Source: Pedobacter kyungheensis
GTDB taxonomy: Bacteria > Bacteroidota > Bacteroidia > Sphingobacteriales > Sphingobacteriaceae
Direction of reading: 5' to 3'
DNA: 57,124 nucleotides
Assembly (NCBI RefSeq): GCF_000812965.1
Contig: NZ_JSYN01000043.1
Location: 1-57,124 of the forward strand
The first letter of the stretch is position 1. Each line of letters opens with the position of its first letter. The notes beneath the pieces are model-generated. The model was not told the origin of the DNA. It saw only the letters and a program-made list of their open reading frames with translations, and did no database searches. Below, piece by piece: positions 34,232 to 43,210 of this stretch. The position numbers were made by a program, and so were the translations under genes.

Positions 34232-35506
34232 ATGAAAATTTTATTGCTCTCATTTTTGCTCGGCGCAGGCAGTATAGCTATGGCGCAAACGCAAATTGTT
34301 ACCACTGGAAATAACGTTATGGATGCCAGTAATCCCTATGCCGCCGATGTTGTAATTGGTAGCGACGCAGCTGGCGGAACGCGGCACGACAGTAGCATTA
34401 TGTGGTGGTCAAATGGGAGTGCTTCGCGTATTAGCACTACTGGCAATACTTTCAATTTCTCTGCCTGGAGTGCTCCACAAACCCCGAATATTTCTTTAAG
34501 TTCAGTGATAGGGGGTAGTAGTTACATGATGGGGAATTTAGGTATTGGCACTCAAAATCCCAACGAGCGGCTTGTGGTTAATGGCAATCTGAAAGTAATA
34601 TTAGATCAGGCTAATTTCCCAGGCAAAAACGTTACTGGTATAGTTGCTTTGGGCTACTCGGGCATTACCGGAGCACAAAACTGGGCACTCAGAGGCGTTT
34701 ACCAGCATGGCTTTGGTGTTGGTAACAATGCTGATGGTGGCGATTTGGACCTAATCAAATCCTGGAATGGAAATACAATACTCGCAACGAAAACAGATGG
34801 AACAGGATTAGGTTATGTGGGGATTGGTACAACTGCTCCAAATGCAAAATTAGATATAGCAGGAAATATGGCATTACAGTCTGCTATAATTAATACCTCG
34901 TTAAGACCCGCAATTTCTACACAAGCAATAGGGGGCGAAATAAGGAGTTATAGCCAAAGCGGCTATGGCGCTGATGACGGATTGCTTAGATTGAGTGCAG
35001 GTGCCGGGTCATCGCCTGGTATAATGTCATACATAGATATCAGTTCCTATTCTACTGTTCCCGATATGAATCAAAACATTGTTTTTGGAACAGGTGGGCA
35101 GGAAAAAATGCGGATTAATGAAAATGGTAACTTAGGTATTGGCACAACTAATCCAACAGAAAAGTTAGCCGTTAACGGCAAAATCCGCGCCCGCGAAATC
35201 AAAGTAGAAGCCACTAACTGGCCCGATTATGTTTTTGAAGAGGGTTACAAGGTTGAAACGTTGCAAAGTTTGGAAAGTTACATCAAGGCCAATAAACACC
35301 TGCCAGATATGCCTTCTGCCAAAGAAGTAGAAACAAACGGAATTGCCGTAAGTGAAATGCTAAAACTACAGCAGAAAAAGATCGAAGAGCTTACTTTATT
35401 GCTGATACAAAAAGATAAAGAACTGAAAAAAGAAAAAGAAAATAATAAACTTCAGGATGTTAGGCTAACTAAAATTGAGGCAGTATTAAATATTAAGAAT
35501 CAATAA
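34232..35506 (+). CDS. Fibre-like array protein 4 of 17 (longest of the set)
   Basis: A 424-residue protein with a signal peptide ending near residue 18. Three GIGT motifs (GIGTQNP, GIGTTAP, GIGTTNP) divide the body into successive beta-rich modules, as in a segmented fibre shaft. The cassette is centred on WPDYVFEEGY (Trp330) with the VETLQSLE/VSEMLKLQQKK subtype. The C-terminal coiled coil is long and Lys/Glu rich. Six bases separate it from member 5. Confidence 0.84.
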   Translation: MKILLLSFLLGAGSIAMAQTQIVTTGNNVMDASNPYAADVVIGSDAAGGTRHDSSIMWWSNGSASRISTTGNTFNFSAWSAPQTPNISLSSVIGGSSYMMGNLGIGTQNPNERLVVNGNLKVILDQANFPGKNVTGIVALGYSGITGAQNWALRGVYQHGFGVGNNADGGDLDLIKSWNGNTILATKTDGTGLGYVGIGTTAPNAKLDIAGNMALQSAIINTSLRPAISTQAIGGEIRSYSQSGYGADDGLLRLSAGAGSSPGIMSYIDISSYSTVPDMNQNIVFGTGGQEKMRINENGNLGIGTTNPTEKLAVNGKIRAREIKVEATNWPDYVFEEGYKVETLQSLESYIKANKHLPDMPSAKEVETNGIAVSEMLKLQQKKIEELTLLLIQKDKELKKEKENNKLQDVRLTKIEAVLNIKNQ

Positions 35507-35512
35507 CTACTT

Positions 35513-36598
35513 ATGAAAGCAAATTTTTGGAGTATAGCACTTATTTGCGCCTGTACTTGCATTTTTTCTACTAATAACACACAGGCCCAGAATATTCTCG
35601 ATATGCAAAGCTGGACTGTAGGCTCGGGTAGTGCAGGAGCATTTAATGCAAATGGTCAGCCAATAGAAAATACCAGGATTTGGGGCGAAGGGCCTCAGGG
35701 TAAAAGAGCTATTTTATGGGAAGCCAAACCAGAGGGCCAAAGTAACGCTGATGGCGGCTTCGATCATAGTGCTTTTACTATCGATCATACCAAAATGTAC
35801 CGGTTTTCCATCTGGCTGAAAAAAACAAACTCGAATGATGGCTATAGCTATTTCGGAACAGATAATGTAAACGACTTAAATGGTGAACAGCATATCAATC
35901 CATATTTCTGGTATGGAGATCTGCCTGAACTGAATAAATGGTTTTTAGTGGTCGGTTATATCCACGGTAGCGGCGATGCCTCCACAATGAGTTACGGAGG
36001 CATTTACGATGGGTTAAATGGCAGTAAAGTGGCAGATATAGTTGATTTTAAATTCGCTGTTGGCGCTACGGCTACCAATGTTCGATCTTACCTATACTAC
36101 GACCCCAATGTAAACGACCGTCAGTACTTTTATGCGCCAAGGGTGGAAGTAGTAAATGGCAATGAACCCACAATTGCTTCACTATTAGGGCTTCAGAGTG
36201 TTATCGCTACTCAAGGCTATTTTTCTGGCAATGTTGGCATTAAAACACAAACACCAAGAGACTATGAATTGGCTGTAAACGGCAAAATCCGCGCCCGCGA
36301 AATCAAAGTAGAAGCTAACAACTGGCCCGATTATGTTTTTGAGGAGGGTTACAAGGTTGAAACGTTGCAAAAGTTGGAAAGTTACATCAAGGCCAATAAA
36401 CACCTGCCTGATATGCCTTCTGCCAAAGAAGTAGAAACAAACGGAATTGCAGTAAGTGAAATGCTAAAGCTACAGCAGCAAAAAATAGAAGAACTTACCC
36501 TTTACCTGATCGAAAAAGATAAGCAAGTTGATGCCCTGATTAAAAGGGTAACAGCACTTGAAGACACTAAACCAAAAACGGATAAACCAAAACCTTAG
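35513..36598 (+). CDS. Fibre-like array protein 5 of 17 (carbohydrate-binding-like head)
   Basis: A 361-residue protein with a signal peptide ending near residue 25. The head (about 27-225) has a galactose-binding/CBM-like jelly-roll look: FTIDHTKMYRFSIWLKKTN, then NKWFLVVGYIHG and a closing strand YFYAPRVEVVNG. One degenerate GIKTQTP motif leads into the cassette (WPDYVFEEGY, Trp271; subtype VETLQKLE/VSEMLKLQQQK). A Lys/Pro-rich tail ends it. The CBM-like call is by pattern only. Confidence 0.83.
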   Translation: MKANFWSIALICACTCIFSTNNTQAQNILDMQSWTVGSGSAGAFNANGQPIENTRIWGEGPQGKRAILWEAKPEGQSNADGGFDHSAFTIDHTKMYRFSIWLKKTNSNDGYSYFGTDNVNDLNGEQHINPYFWYGDLPELNKWFLVVGYIHGSGDASTMSYGGIYDGLNGSKVADIVDFKFAVGATATNVRSYLYYDPNVNDRQYFYAPRVEVVNGNEPTIASLLGLQSVIATQGYFSGNVGIKTQTPRDYELAVNGKIRAREIKVEANNWPDYVFEEGYKVETLQKLESYIKANKHLPDMPSAKEVETNGIAVSEMLKLQQQKIEELTLYLIEKDKQVDALIKRVTALEDTKPKTDKPKP

Positions 36599-36602
36599 CC
36601 TG

Positions 36603-37601
36603 ATGAATTTCAAATATTTAATTGCTTTTGCTCTGCTGTGTGGCAGCAATCTGGCCGATGCCCAGAATACTTTTCCTGCCAATGGGGCAGTTGGTGTTGG
36701 AACAACTGATCCGGAAGCCCCACTACATGTTTTTGTTGGGCCGGATAGTAGACCAAATGGCGTTGTAGCTGCAAGCCAATCGGCATTAAGGCTCACACGT
36801 TATGGTACTCCAAATTACAGTTATAACGAATCTGCTGAATTTAAGATCACACACGGTGGCCCTTCGGTTTGGGGTTCGAGATTAGACCTCTACATCAATG
36901 GAGCAAATAATCAGAGTAATATACCCGATCAGCACGCAATGACCTGGCAATATAATGGAAATGTGGGGATTGGTACAGTTGAACCAAGTGCAACATTAGA
37001 TGTTCAGGGCACCACAAAACTTGGCGGCCACATTGCAAATTTAGATGCCTATGGAAACCCCGTTGCCTATCAGAATCTGGCAAGCACTGGAAAAATGCTT
37101 ATTGGGCATAATAGGACAGGTGGAGGTGGAGAATCGGATTTTGTAGCTAATGAAGGATATGGTTCACACGGAGGATTTGCATTTTACAGTTTTAATAATG
37201 CCAGTCAGGAGAAACAGCTTTTAAGAATCTTAGGTAATGGAAATATTGGGATTGGAATAAACTTCCCAACCGATAAACTCTCCGTTAACGGTAATATACG
37301 TGCCAAAGAAATTAAAGTAGAGGCCAGTAACTGGCCCGATTATGTTTTTGAAGCAGGTTATCAGGTTGGAACGTTGGAAGCATTGGAAAGTTATATCAAG
37401 GCCAATAAACACTTACCGGGAATACCCAATGCTAAAGAGGCTGAAAATAATGGGGTAGACCTGGGCGATTTGGTAAAAAAACTCTTAAAAAACCAGGAAG
37501 AACTTACCCTGCACGTAGTTGCACAGGAAAAGAAAATTAAAGCACTCGAAAAACAACTCATAGAAAAACAAAAAACTACACCTAAAACCAAACGAAAATG
37601 A
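36603..37601 (+). CDS. Fibre-like array protein 6 of 17
   Basis: ATG at 36603 is chosen: it gives a proper signal peptide (ending near residue 20) and avoids overlap with member 5; an in-frame ATG at 36558 would place 15 polar residues first. The 332-residue product has three GIG/GVG motifs (GVGTTDP directly after the signal, GIGTVEP, GIGINFP), a beta-rich body, and a cassette around WPDYVFEAGY (Trp244) with its own subtype (VGTLEALE, VDLGDLVKKLLKNQEELTL). Its stop overlaps the next start by 4 nt (ATGA). Confidence 0.84.
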   Translation: MNFKYLIAFALLCGSNLADAQNTFPANGAVGVGTTDPEAPLHVFVGPDSRPNGVVAASQSALRLTRYGTPNYSYNESAEFKITHGGPSVWGSRLDLYINGANNQSNIPDQHAMTWQYNGNVGIGTVEPSATLDVQGTTKLGGHIANLDAYGNPVAYQNLASTGKMLIGHNRTGGGGESDFVANEGYGSHGGFAFYSFNNASQEKQLLRILGNGNIGIGINFPTDKLSVNGNIRAKEIKVEASNWPDYVFEAGYQVGTLEALESYIKANKHLPGIPNAKEAENNGVDLGDLVKKLLKNQEELTLHVVAQEKKIKALEKQLIEKQKTTPKTKRK

Positions 37602-38560
37602 AACGCTATGCTATCTTAATGCTCTTATTCATCTTTACAAAAAGTAATATTCATGCAGCAGAAAAAACACAGGGAAATACTGTTTTAAACTCAAAGGCCG
37701 ATTATTATGAAACCAATGTAACTTTCCCCGCTAACTTTGCGGTTGGCGATTATATTGAATTTGTAGGGGTGCAACCCATTTCTGCAGGTGCCTCAGGTTA
37801 TTACGAAATTTCGATTAGTTATCTCCGGGGCTATATTGCTGCAGCGGCTACCCATATTGCTGCAATCTCTCATGTCAATCCAAATCTATGGCGCGAGGTT
37901 GGTTGTATCAACAAAAACAAATATGTAGATCAGCAACAAAATTTTACCATTGATTGTAATCCTCATTACAGTAATCCAAAATTTAGAGTGCGTGCCACAA
38001 ATATCTATGGGGTTAAAAGCGACCCACTTACTGTTTATATCAAAATCAGATCAATCAATTTTAACGATACGTTTACTCCCCTCAATGCAACCGGTAACGA
38101 TTTAACCGTTAACCAATTTTTACCCATGACCAACGAATGGGAGCTGTATGTGGGTAATTTAATGGATGCTCAGAACGGAGCGGCAATTGCCATAAAAGCG
38201 CTGGCCAATGGTAATGTGGGCATAGGTACCGCTAACCCGCAAGACAAACTTACCGTAGCTGGCAAAATTGGTGCCCGAGAAATTAAGGTTACCACTAATG
38301 CAGGTGCCGATTTTGTATTCGAACCGGGATATAAACTACCGGCTTTAGCTGAGCTCGAACAATACGTAAAAACCAATAAACATCTGCCCGAAATCCCTAC
38401 CGCACAGCAAATGGTAAAAGAAGGTGTTAACCTGGGCGAACTGAATATAAAACTGCTGCAAAAAGTAGAAGAACTTACCCTGCACTTAATTGAAAAGGAC
38501 AAACAGATTAATCTGCTTTTAAAAAGGATGGATGCCGTTGAACATAAAAACAAAAAATAA
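37598..38560 (+). CDS. Fibre-like array protein 7 of 17 (divergent cassette)
   Basis: A 320-residue protein with a signal peptide ending near residue 20. The head (about 25-165) is beta-rich (VTFPANFAVGDYIEFVG, RVRATNIYGVKSDPLTV). One GIGTANP motif. The cassette is recognisably homologous but diverged: ADFVFEPGYKLPALAELEQY replaces the WPDYVFEEGYKV core, followed by HLPEIPTAQQMVKEGVNLGE and KVEELTLHLIEKDK. At DNA level it lacks the 18-nt core found in 15 other members. It may be an older member less exposed to gene conversion. Confidence 0.83.
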   Translation: MKRYAILMLLFIFTKSNIHAAEKTQGNTVLNSKADYYETNVTFPANFAVGDYIEFVGVQPISAGASGYYEISISYLRGYIAAAATHIAAISHVNPNLWREVGCINKNKYVDQQQNFTIDCNPHYSNPKFRVRATNIYGVKSDPLTVYIKIRSINFNDTFTPLNATGNDLTVNQFLPMTNEWELYVGNLMDAQNGAAIAIKALANGNVGIGTANPQDKLTVAGKIGAREIKVTTNAGADFVFEPGYKLPALAELEQYVKTNKHLPEIPTAQQMVKEGVNLGELNIKLLQKVEELTLHLIEKDKQINLLLKRMDAVEHKNKK

Positions 38561-38566
38561 ATTAAC

Positions 38567-39517
38567 ATGAAAAAACTATTTTTAATATTCATTTTCGCTG
38601 CATTTGTTGACAACTGTTTCTCTCAGGGCGCTATTTCAAACATCTTTCATGATGAAAGTAACGGACTTAATGTGATTGAGGGCACTACCATGGTTAATGA
38701 TGCCAGTGCTAATGGTGGCACTTGTATGTTCAGGCCAGCCAACAGTGCTGGCGGAACCATCTGGGCAGGCCCTTATGTACCGGTTGCTGCTGGTAACTAT
38801 CTCTTTCAGGTAAGGCTAAAGGTTGCTGCCAATACCTCAAACGCCAATCTTTTTATGCTGGATATTGTAAGTCAGTATGGCTATATAGTGCACGGAGCAA
38901 TATGGATTTCACCCAGCATGTTTAAAGCCAGTAACGAGTGGCAATTAATCAGTATTCCAGTAGCTATACCACACGGAATTACCAATTTGGAAATGCGGGG
39001 AATGAATTACCAGCCTGGAGTAACCGATGTATATGTTGATTATGTTCAGCTTATTCCTTCAAGTGTAGCCGGGCTTTATTCAACCGAATTAACCATATCA
39101 GGTAAGGGCGATGTTGGGATAGGCACCATCTCACCACGTGAAAAACTCTCCGTAAACGGTAAAATCAGGGCGCACGAAATTAAGGTTGAAACTGCCAATT
39201 GGCCCGATTATGTTTTTGAAGCAGGTTATAAGGTTGGAACGTTGGAGGAGTTGGAAAGTTACATCAAGGCCAATAAACACCTGCCTGAAATACCGAGCGC
39301 AAAAGAAGTAGCAGAAAATGGCGTTCAGCTGGGCGAAATGAATAAGTTATTGCTGAAAAAAGTAGAAGAACTTACCCTGCACTTAATTGAGAAAGATAAG
39401 TCGATAAACAAATTGGAAACCCAAAATACACAATTAAAGGCAATACAAACCCAGCAAGAAAGTGTCATAAAGAATATTATGAAACGCTTAGATAAGATTG
39501 AGCTTAATAAAAAATAA
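38567..39517 (+). CDS. Fibre-like array protein 8 of 17 (CBM-like head)
   Basis: A 316-residue protein with a signal peptide ending near residue 19. The head (about 20-165) resembles a galactose-binding-like jelly-roll (YLFQVRLKVAANTS, NEWQLISIPVAIPHG, DVYVDYVQLIPSS). One GIGTISP motif, then the cassette (WPDYVFEAGY, Trp212) of the VGTLEELE / VAENGVQLGEMNKLLLKKVE subtype shared with members 10, 11 and 12. A long C-terminal coiled coil ends it. One base separates its stop from the start of member 9. Confidence 0.84.
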   Translation: MKKLFLIFIFAAFVDNCFSQGAISNIFHDESNGLNVIEGTTMVNDASANGGTCMFRPANSAGGTIWAGPYVPVAAGNYLFQVRLKVAANTSNANLFMLDIVSQYGYIVHGAIWISPSMFKASNEWQLISIPVAIPHGITNLEMRGMNYQPGVTDVYVDYVQLIPSSVAGLYSTELTISGKGDVGIGTISPREKLSVNGKIRAHEIKVETANWPDYVFEAGYKVGTLEELESYIKANKHLPEIPSAKEVAENGVQLGEMNKLLLKKVEELTLHLIEKDKSINKLETQNTQLKAIQTQQESVIKNIMKRLDKIELNKK

Positions 39518-39518
39518 A

Positions 39519-40457
39519 ATGAAAAAAATAATAATAGTACTAACAATTGTTCTGGGTTTTTCCAAAAATGGTAATGCTCAATTAGGCGGGGCGAAAGGAG
39601 ATGCATTTGAAATATCTAGTGTTGGAGGTACGACTGGAAACAACATGATGCATAAATTATGGCTTTATCGAAATAAAGCTGGTGTTGATTGGTTTTCTGC
39701 CTCATTACATGATGGCATTGCCGTTGACATTTCTTTTTTGCAGCCACAGTTAAACACCAGAACATGGTGGGAAAGAAACCCTTATACCGGCGAGCAGACC
39801 TGGGGCGATATGGCTGCAACCCATATGACACTTTCTGGAGGAAACCTTGGTGTAGGCACCTCAACACCAACTTCAAAGCTTGAAGTGGCTGGAGCAGTTG
39901 ACTTGAAATACAACAGTATTGATGGCTATTGGTTAAAACATACTGATTTGGGAGGAAATACGATTGCTGGTTTTAAACGCTCGGGAAACGACCTCTTAAT
40001 CAGGGCTTTTGATGGGATTGGTTTTTCGGTTGGCAATAGCGAAACTAAAGCGGTTACCATATTAACCAATGGTAATTTTGGGATCGGCACTACTGTACCA
40101 TCAGAAAAACTCTCTGTAAACGGTAAAATCCGCGCCCGAGAGATAAAAGTAGAAGCCAACAACTGGCCCGATTATGTTTTTGAAAAAGGTTACAAGGTTG
40201 GAACGTTGGAAGAGTTGGAAAGTTACATTAAGGCCAATAAACATTTGCCCGAAATGCCTGCTGCTAAAGATGTAGAAACCAATGGAATTGCGGTGAGTGA
40301 AATGCTCAAACTCCAACAGCAAAAAATAGAAGAACTTACCCTATATCTGATTGAGCAGAATAAGTCTATCGGTACTCAAAATGAAAAGCTTTTACAACAG
40401 GGTAAACAAATCAGGTTACTTAAGAATCAAATTAATGCAATTAAAAAGAAAAAATAA
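39519..40457 (+). CDS. Fibre-like array protein 9 of 17 (hybrid cassette)
   Basis: ATG at 39519 is chosen over an upstream in-frame ATG at 39498 because the hydrophobic signal segment starts there and the overlap with member 8 disappears. The 312-residue product has a GVGTSTP motif after a short head and a GIGTTVP motif before the cassette. The cassette is mosaic: WPDYVFEKGYKVGTLEELE (Trp216) matches members 8, 10 and 11, whereas VETNGIAVSEMLKLQQQK matches members 1, 3, 4 and 5. The C-terminal coiled coil ends in a very basic tail. Confidence 0.84.
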   Translation: MKKIIIVLTIVLGFSKNGNAQLGGAKGDAFEISSVGGTTGNNMMHKLWLYRNKAGVDWFSASLHDGIAVDISFLQPQLNTRTWWERNPYTGEQTWGDMAATHMTLSGGNLGVGTSTPTSKLEVAGAVDLKYNSIDGYWLKHTDLGGNTIAGFKRSGNDLLIRAFDGIGFSVGNSETKAVTILTNGNFGIGTTVPSEKLSVNGKIRAREIKVEANNWPDYVFEKGYKVGTLEELESYIKANKHLPEMPAAKDVETNGIAVSEMLKLQQQKIEELTLYLIEQNKSIGTQNEKLLQQGKQIRLLKNQINAIKKKK

Positions 40458-41405
40458 ATGAAAAGGCTGGTATTAATCGCAATGCTTGCTGTTGGCACTC
40501 TTGCTAAGGCACAAACTTTTGATGCCGGCGGCAATGGCCCGGCAGTAGCATGGGACGTCGCCGATCAGTTTAACTATTTAGGAAAACCTGTAGCTCATTA
40601 TGGTTTAGGTTGGTATAGTGAAGCAATGAACATCCCTCCCTATATGTATATGTCGGGTTATGCAGGAATTAAGCTTTTTACCTGGGGAGAAGCACGGATG
40701 ATTATTGATGGAAGTGGCAAAGTTGGAATAGGCACGCTTACGCCTTCAACCAAATTAGAAGTTACTACAAGCACTGATTACGATCAGATTGGTTTGACCA
40801 AAAATACTGTTGAATACTACAAAGGAGCCGGAGTTATTTTTAGAAACCTTGTCGATGATGGTAGCACTACAGAAATTGGCGGGGTACAGGCCAGGTTATT
40901 AGATGGAAGTACTGGTAATGTAACCGGATCTTTAAGCTTTTATACCAAAGCTGGCTCTTCAAAAGTAGAGGCCGTTACCATCAGTGGCGCAGGTAACATG
41001 GGCATCGGAACAACCAACCCATCAGAAAAACTAGCCGTAAACGGCAAAATACGTGCCCGCGAGATTAAAGTAGAAGCTACTAACTGGCCCGATTATGTTT
41101 TTAAGGCAGGTTATAAGGTTGGAACGTTGGAAGAATTGGAAAGTTACATCAAGGCCAATAAACATTTGCCTGAAATACCGAGTGCAAAAGAAGTAGTAGA
41201 AAATGGCGTTCAGCTGGGCGAAATGAATAAGCTATTGCTAAAAAAAGTAGAAGAACTTACCCTGCATTTAATTGAAAAAGACAAACAATTACAACATGAA
41301 GACCTGGCAATTAAAGGGCAGCAACAGAAGATTGAGGCGTTAGAAAAAAGCCATCTCGAATTGAAACAACAATTAGAATTATTAATTAATCAAAAAAATA
41401 AATAG
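40458..41405 (+). CDS. Fibre-like array protein 10 of 17
   Basis: A 315-residue protein with a signal peptide ending near residue 18 and starting directly after the stop of member 9. A short head is followed by a GIGTLTP motif and then a middle module (about 95-185: KLEVTT...YDQIGLTKN, GAGVIFRN, TEIGGVQARLLDGSTG) that closely matches a module in member 13. Cassette of the VGTLEELE / VVENGVQLGEMNKLLLKKVE subtype, WPDYVFKAGY (Trp210). Long Gln/Lys-rich coiled-coil tail. Confidence 0.84.
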   Translation: MKRLVLIAMLAVGTLAKAQTFDAGGNGPAVAWDVADQFNYLGKPVAHYGLGWYSEAMNIPPYMYMSGYAGIKLFTWGEARMIIDGSGKVGIGTLTPSTKLEVTTSTDYDQIGLTKNTVEYYKGAGVIFRNLVDDGSTTEIGGVQARLLDGSTGNVTGSLSFYTKAGSSKVEAVTISGAGNMGIGTTNPSEKLAVNGKIRAREIKVEATNWPDYVFKAGYKVGTLEELESYIKANKHLPEIPSAKEVVENGVQLGEMNKLLLKKVEELTLHLIEKDKQLQHEDLAIKGQQQKIEALEKSHLELKQQLELLINQKNK

Positions 41406-41431
41406 GGTAAAACCTACTATCTAAACGCATT

Positions 41432-42217
41432 ATGAAGACTAAGATTTTATTGCCGGCCTTTTTGTTGCTGGCGCAAATGGCTGTTGGCCAAACCAATACT
41501 TTTCCAGAACAGGGATATGTGGGGATCGGTACACTTACACCTGCCCATCCTTTACAGATTGTTGGTGGACACGGTGATACCAATTTAAGCCTTTTTTATC
41601 CTCATCCTTCTCCAAGCCAGCAAGCTAACCTTACACTTTGGGCTAGCGAACCCGGCTTAACCTGGACAGGTGCCGGAATAGGCAATAATGTAAGCAATTT
41701 CGTCACTCCAGCTGGCGGAACTACCAGAATAAATACAATTAGGGGTGGTTCATATTTAAGGTTGTTAGATGGTGAAATTAGAATGAATGTGGTTAAAGCC
41801 GATGGAGTTGATATTAATTCGCTGGCCATAAACCCGAATGGGAATATTGGTATCGGCACTTTAACACCTAACGAAAAACTCTCCGTAAACGGTAAAATCC
41901 GCGCACACGAAATTAAGGTAGAAACTGCCAACTGGCCCGATTATGTTTTTGAAGAAGGCTATAAGGTTGGAACGTTGGAGGAGTTGGAAAGTTACATCAA
42001 AACCAATAAACACCTGCCTGAAATACCGAGCGCTAAAGAGGTAGCAGAGAATGGCGTGCAGCTGGGCGAAATGAATAAGTTATTGCTGCAAAAAGTAGAA
42101 GAACTTACCCTGCACTTAATTGAAAAAGATAAAGCATTGAAACAGGAGCAAGCCAAAAACCAATCGCAGGAAGACAGAATTTCAAAACTTGAAGTACTGT
42201 TTAAAACTAAAAAATAA
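41432..42217 (+). CDS. Fibre-like array protein 11 of 17
   Basis: A 261-residue protein with a signal peptide ending near residue 19. There is almost no separate head: a GIGTLTP motif appears near residue 30, a single beta-rich module follows (about 35-135), then GIGTLTP again and the cassette (WPDYVFEEGY, Trp168; VGTLEELE / VAENGVQLGEMNKLLLQKVE subtype). The C-terminal coiled coil is short. The two GIGTLTP copies in one protein illustrate the modular shaft. Confidence 0.84.
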   Translation: MKTKILLPAFLLLAQMAVGQTNTFPEQGYVGIGTLTPAHPLQIVGGHGDTNLSLFYPHPSPSQQANLTLWASEPGLTWTGAGIGNNVSNFVTPAGGTTRINTIRGGSYLRLLDGEIRMNVVKADGVDINSLAINPNGNIGIGTLTPNEKLSVNGKIRAHEIKVETANWPDYVFEEGYKVGTLEELESYIKTNKHLPEIPSAKEVAENGVQLGEMNKLLLQKVEELTLHLIEKDKALKQEQAKNQSQEDRISKLEVLFKTKK

Positions 42218-42218
42218 T

Positions 42219-43208
42219 ATGGTGAAGAAATTTATAACGACCTGTTTGTTTGCATTAACAACCCATGTTTTATTGGCACAAACTGTATTGACTGTTCAGG
42301 ACACAAGAGCAACACCAACGATGCCGTATACTTACAACCGTTCTTTCGAGGCTCATTTTAAAGCCACGTCAGTACTGGGCCTTTCTACTGGATTTTACCA
42401 AACAGTGTTAGGTTTAAGAGGTTGGGCCGATGACTCAGGTGGAAAGGCACACGAACTAGCTTTTGGTGATGATAGTAAGATTTATCTCCGCTCTGGTTTT
42501 GAGAGTACAGGTTGGGAATCTTGGCGATCTTTGTTGGTGAGTAATGAGAACGGAAATTTTGGTCTCGGAACAAACAACCCAATTGTAAAACTTGATGTAA
42601 GTGGAACTGCCATTATTTCTAATCCTGATGGCACTAATTATAATGAAAATCTTCGTTTACCAAGTGCTACTTCAGGTTATGCAAGCATAGCTCTAGGAGC
42701 AGTGCCGGGTAATGCTGGTACTGGTTTAGGGCAATGGTCATTTGTTAAATTCCCTGAAGCGATGTCTTCGAAATTTAGTATCAGGCATAATAACGATGAT
42801 CACTTTAATATTCTAACAAGCGGTAACGTAGGCATTGGTACCGCCAACCCAACCGAAAAACTAGCCGTAAACGGCAAAATCCGCGCGAAAGAAATTAAAG
42901 TAGAAGCCGCCAACTGGCCCGATTATGTTTTTGAAGAAGATTATAAAGTTGGAACGTTGGAAGGGTTGGAAAGTTACATCAAAACCAACAAACACCTGCC
43001 AGAAGTACCGAGCGCAAAAGAAGTAGCAGAAAATGGCGTGCAGCTGGGCGAAATGAATAAGTTATTGCTTAAAAAAGTAGAAGAACTTACCCTGCATTTG
43101 ATTGAAAAAGATAAAGAACTACAAAATTCGAACAAAAGATTACAACAGATAGAAGCTAAACAGCATGATTTAGAAGCTTTAGTCAAAAAGATAGCTTCAA
43201 ACAAGTAA
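42219..43208 (+). CDS. Fibre-like array protein 12 of 17 (knob-type head)
   Basis: ATG at 42219 is chosen (signal peptide MVKKFITTCLF onwards, ending near residue 20), 1 bp after the stop of member 11; an upstream in-frame ATG would overlap that gene. In the 329-residue product the head (about 25-105) has HELAFGDDSKIYLRSGFES and GWESWRSLLVS, the knob-like pattern also seen in members 1 and 2. Then GLGTNNP, a variable module, GIGTANP and the cassette (WPDYVFEEDY, Trp233; VGTLEGLE with VAENGVQLGEMNKLLLKKVE). Confidence 0.85.
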   Translation: MVKKFITTCLFALTTHVLLAQTVLTVQDTRATPTMPYTYNRSFEAHFKATSVLGLSTGFYQTVLGLRGWADDSGGKAHELAFGDDSKIYLRSGFESTGWESWRSLLVSNENGNFGLGTNNPIVKLDVSGTAIISNPDGTNYNENLRLPSATSGYASIALGAVPGNAGTGLGQWSFVKFPEAMSSKFSIRHNNDDHFNILTSGNVGIGTANPTEKLAVNGKIRAKEIKVEAANWPDYVFEEDYKVGTLEGLESYIKTNKHLPEVPSAKEVAENGVQLGEMNKLLLKKVEELTLHLIEKDKELQNSNKRLQQIEAKQHDLEALVKKIASNK

Positions 43209-43210
43209 TT

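Noticed and set aside
36558..36602. An upstream start for array member 6, overlapping member 5
   Set aside because: The 15 added residues are polar and spoil the signal peptide; the ATG at 36603 fits better.
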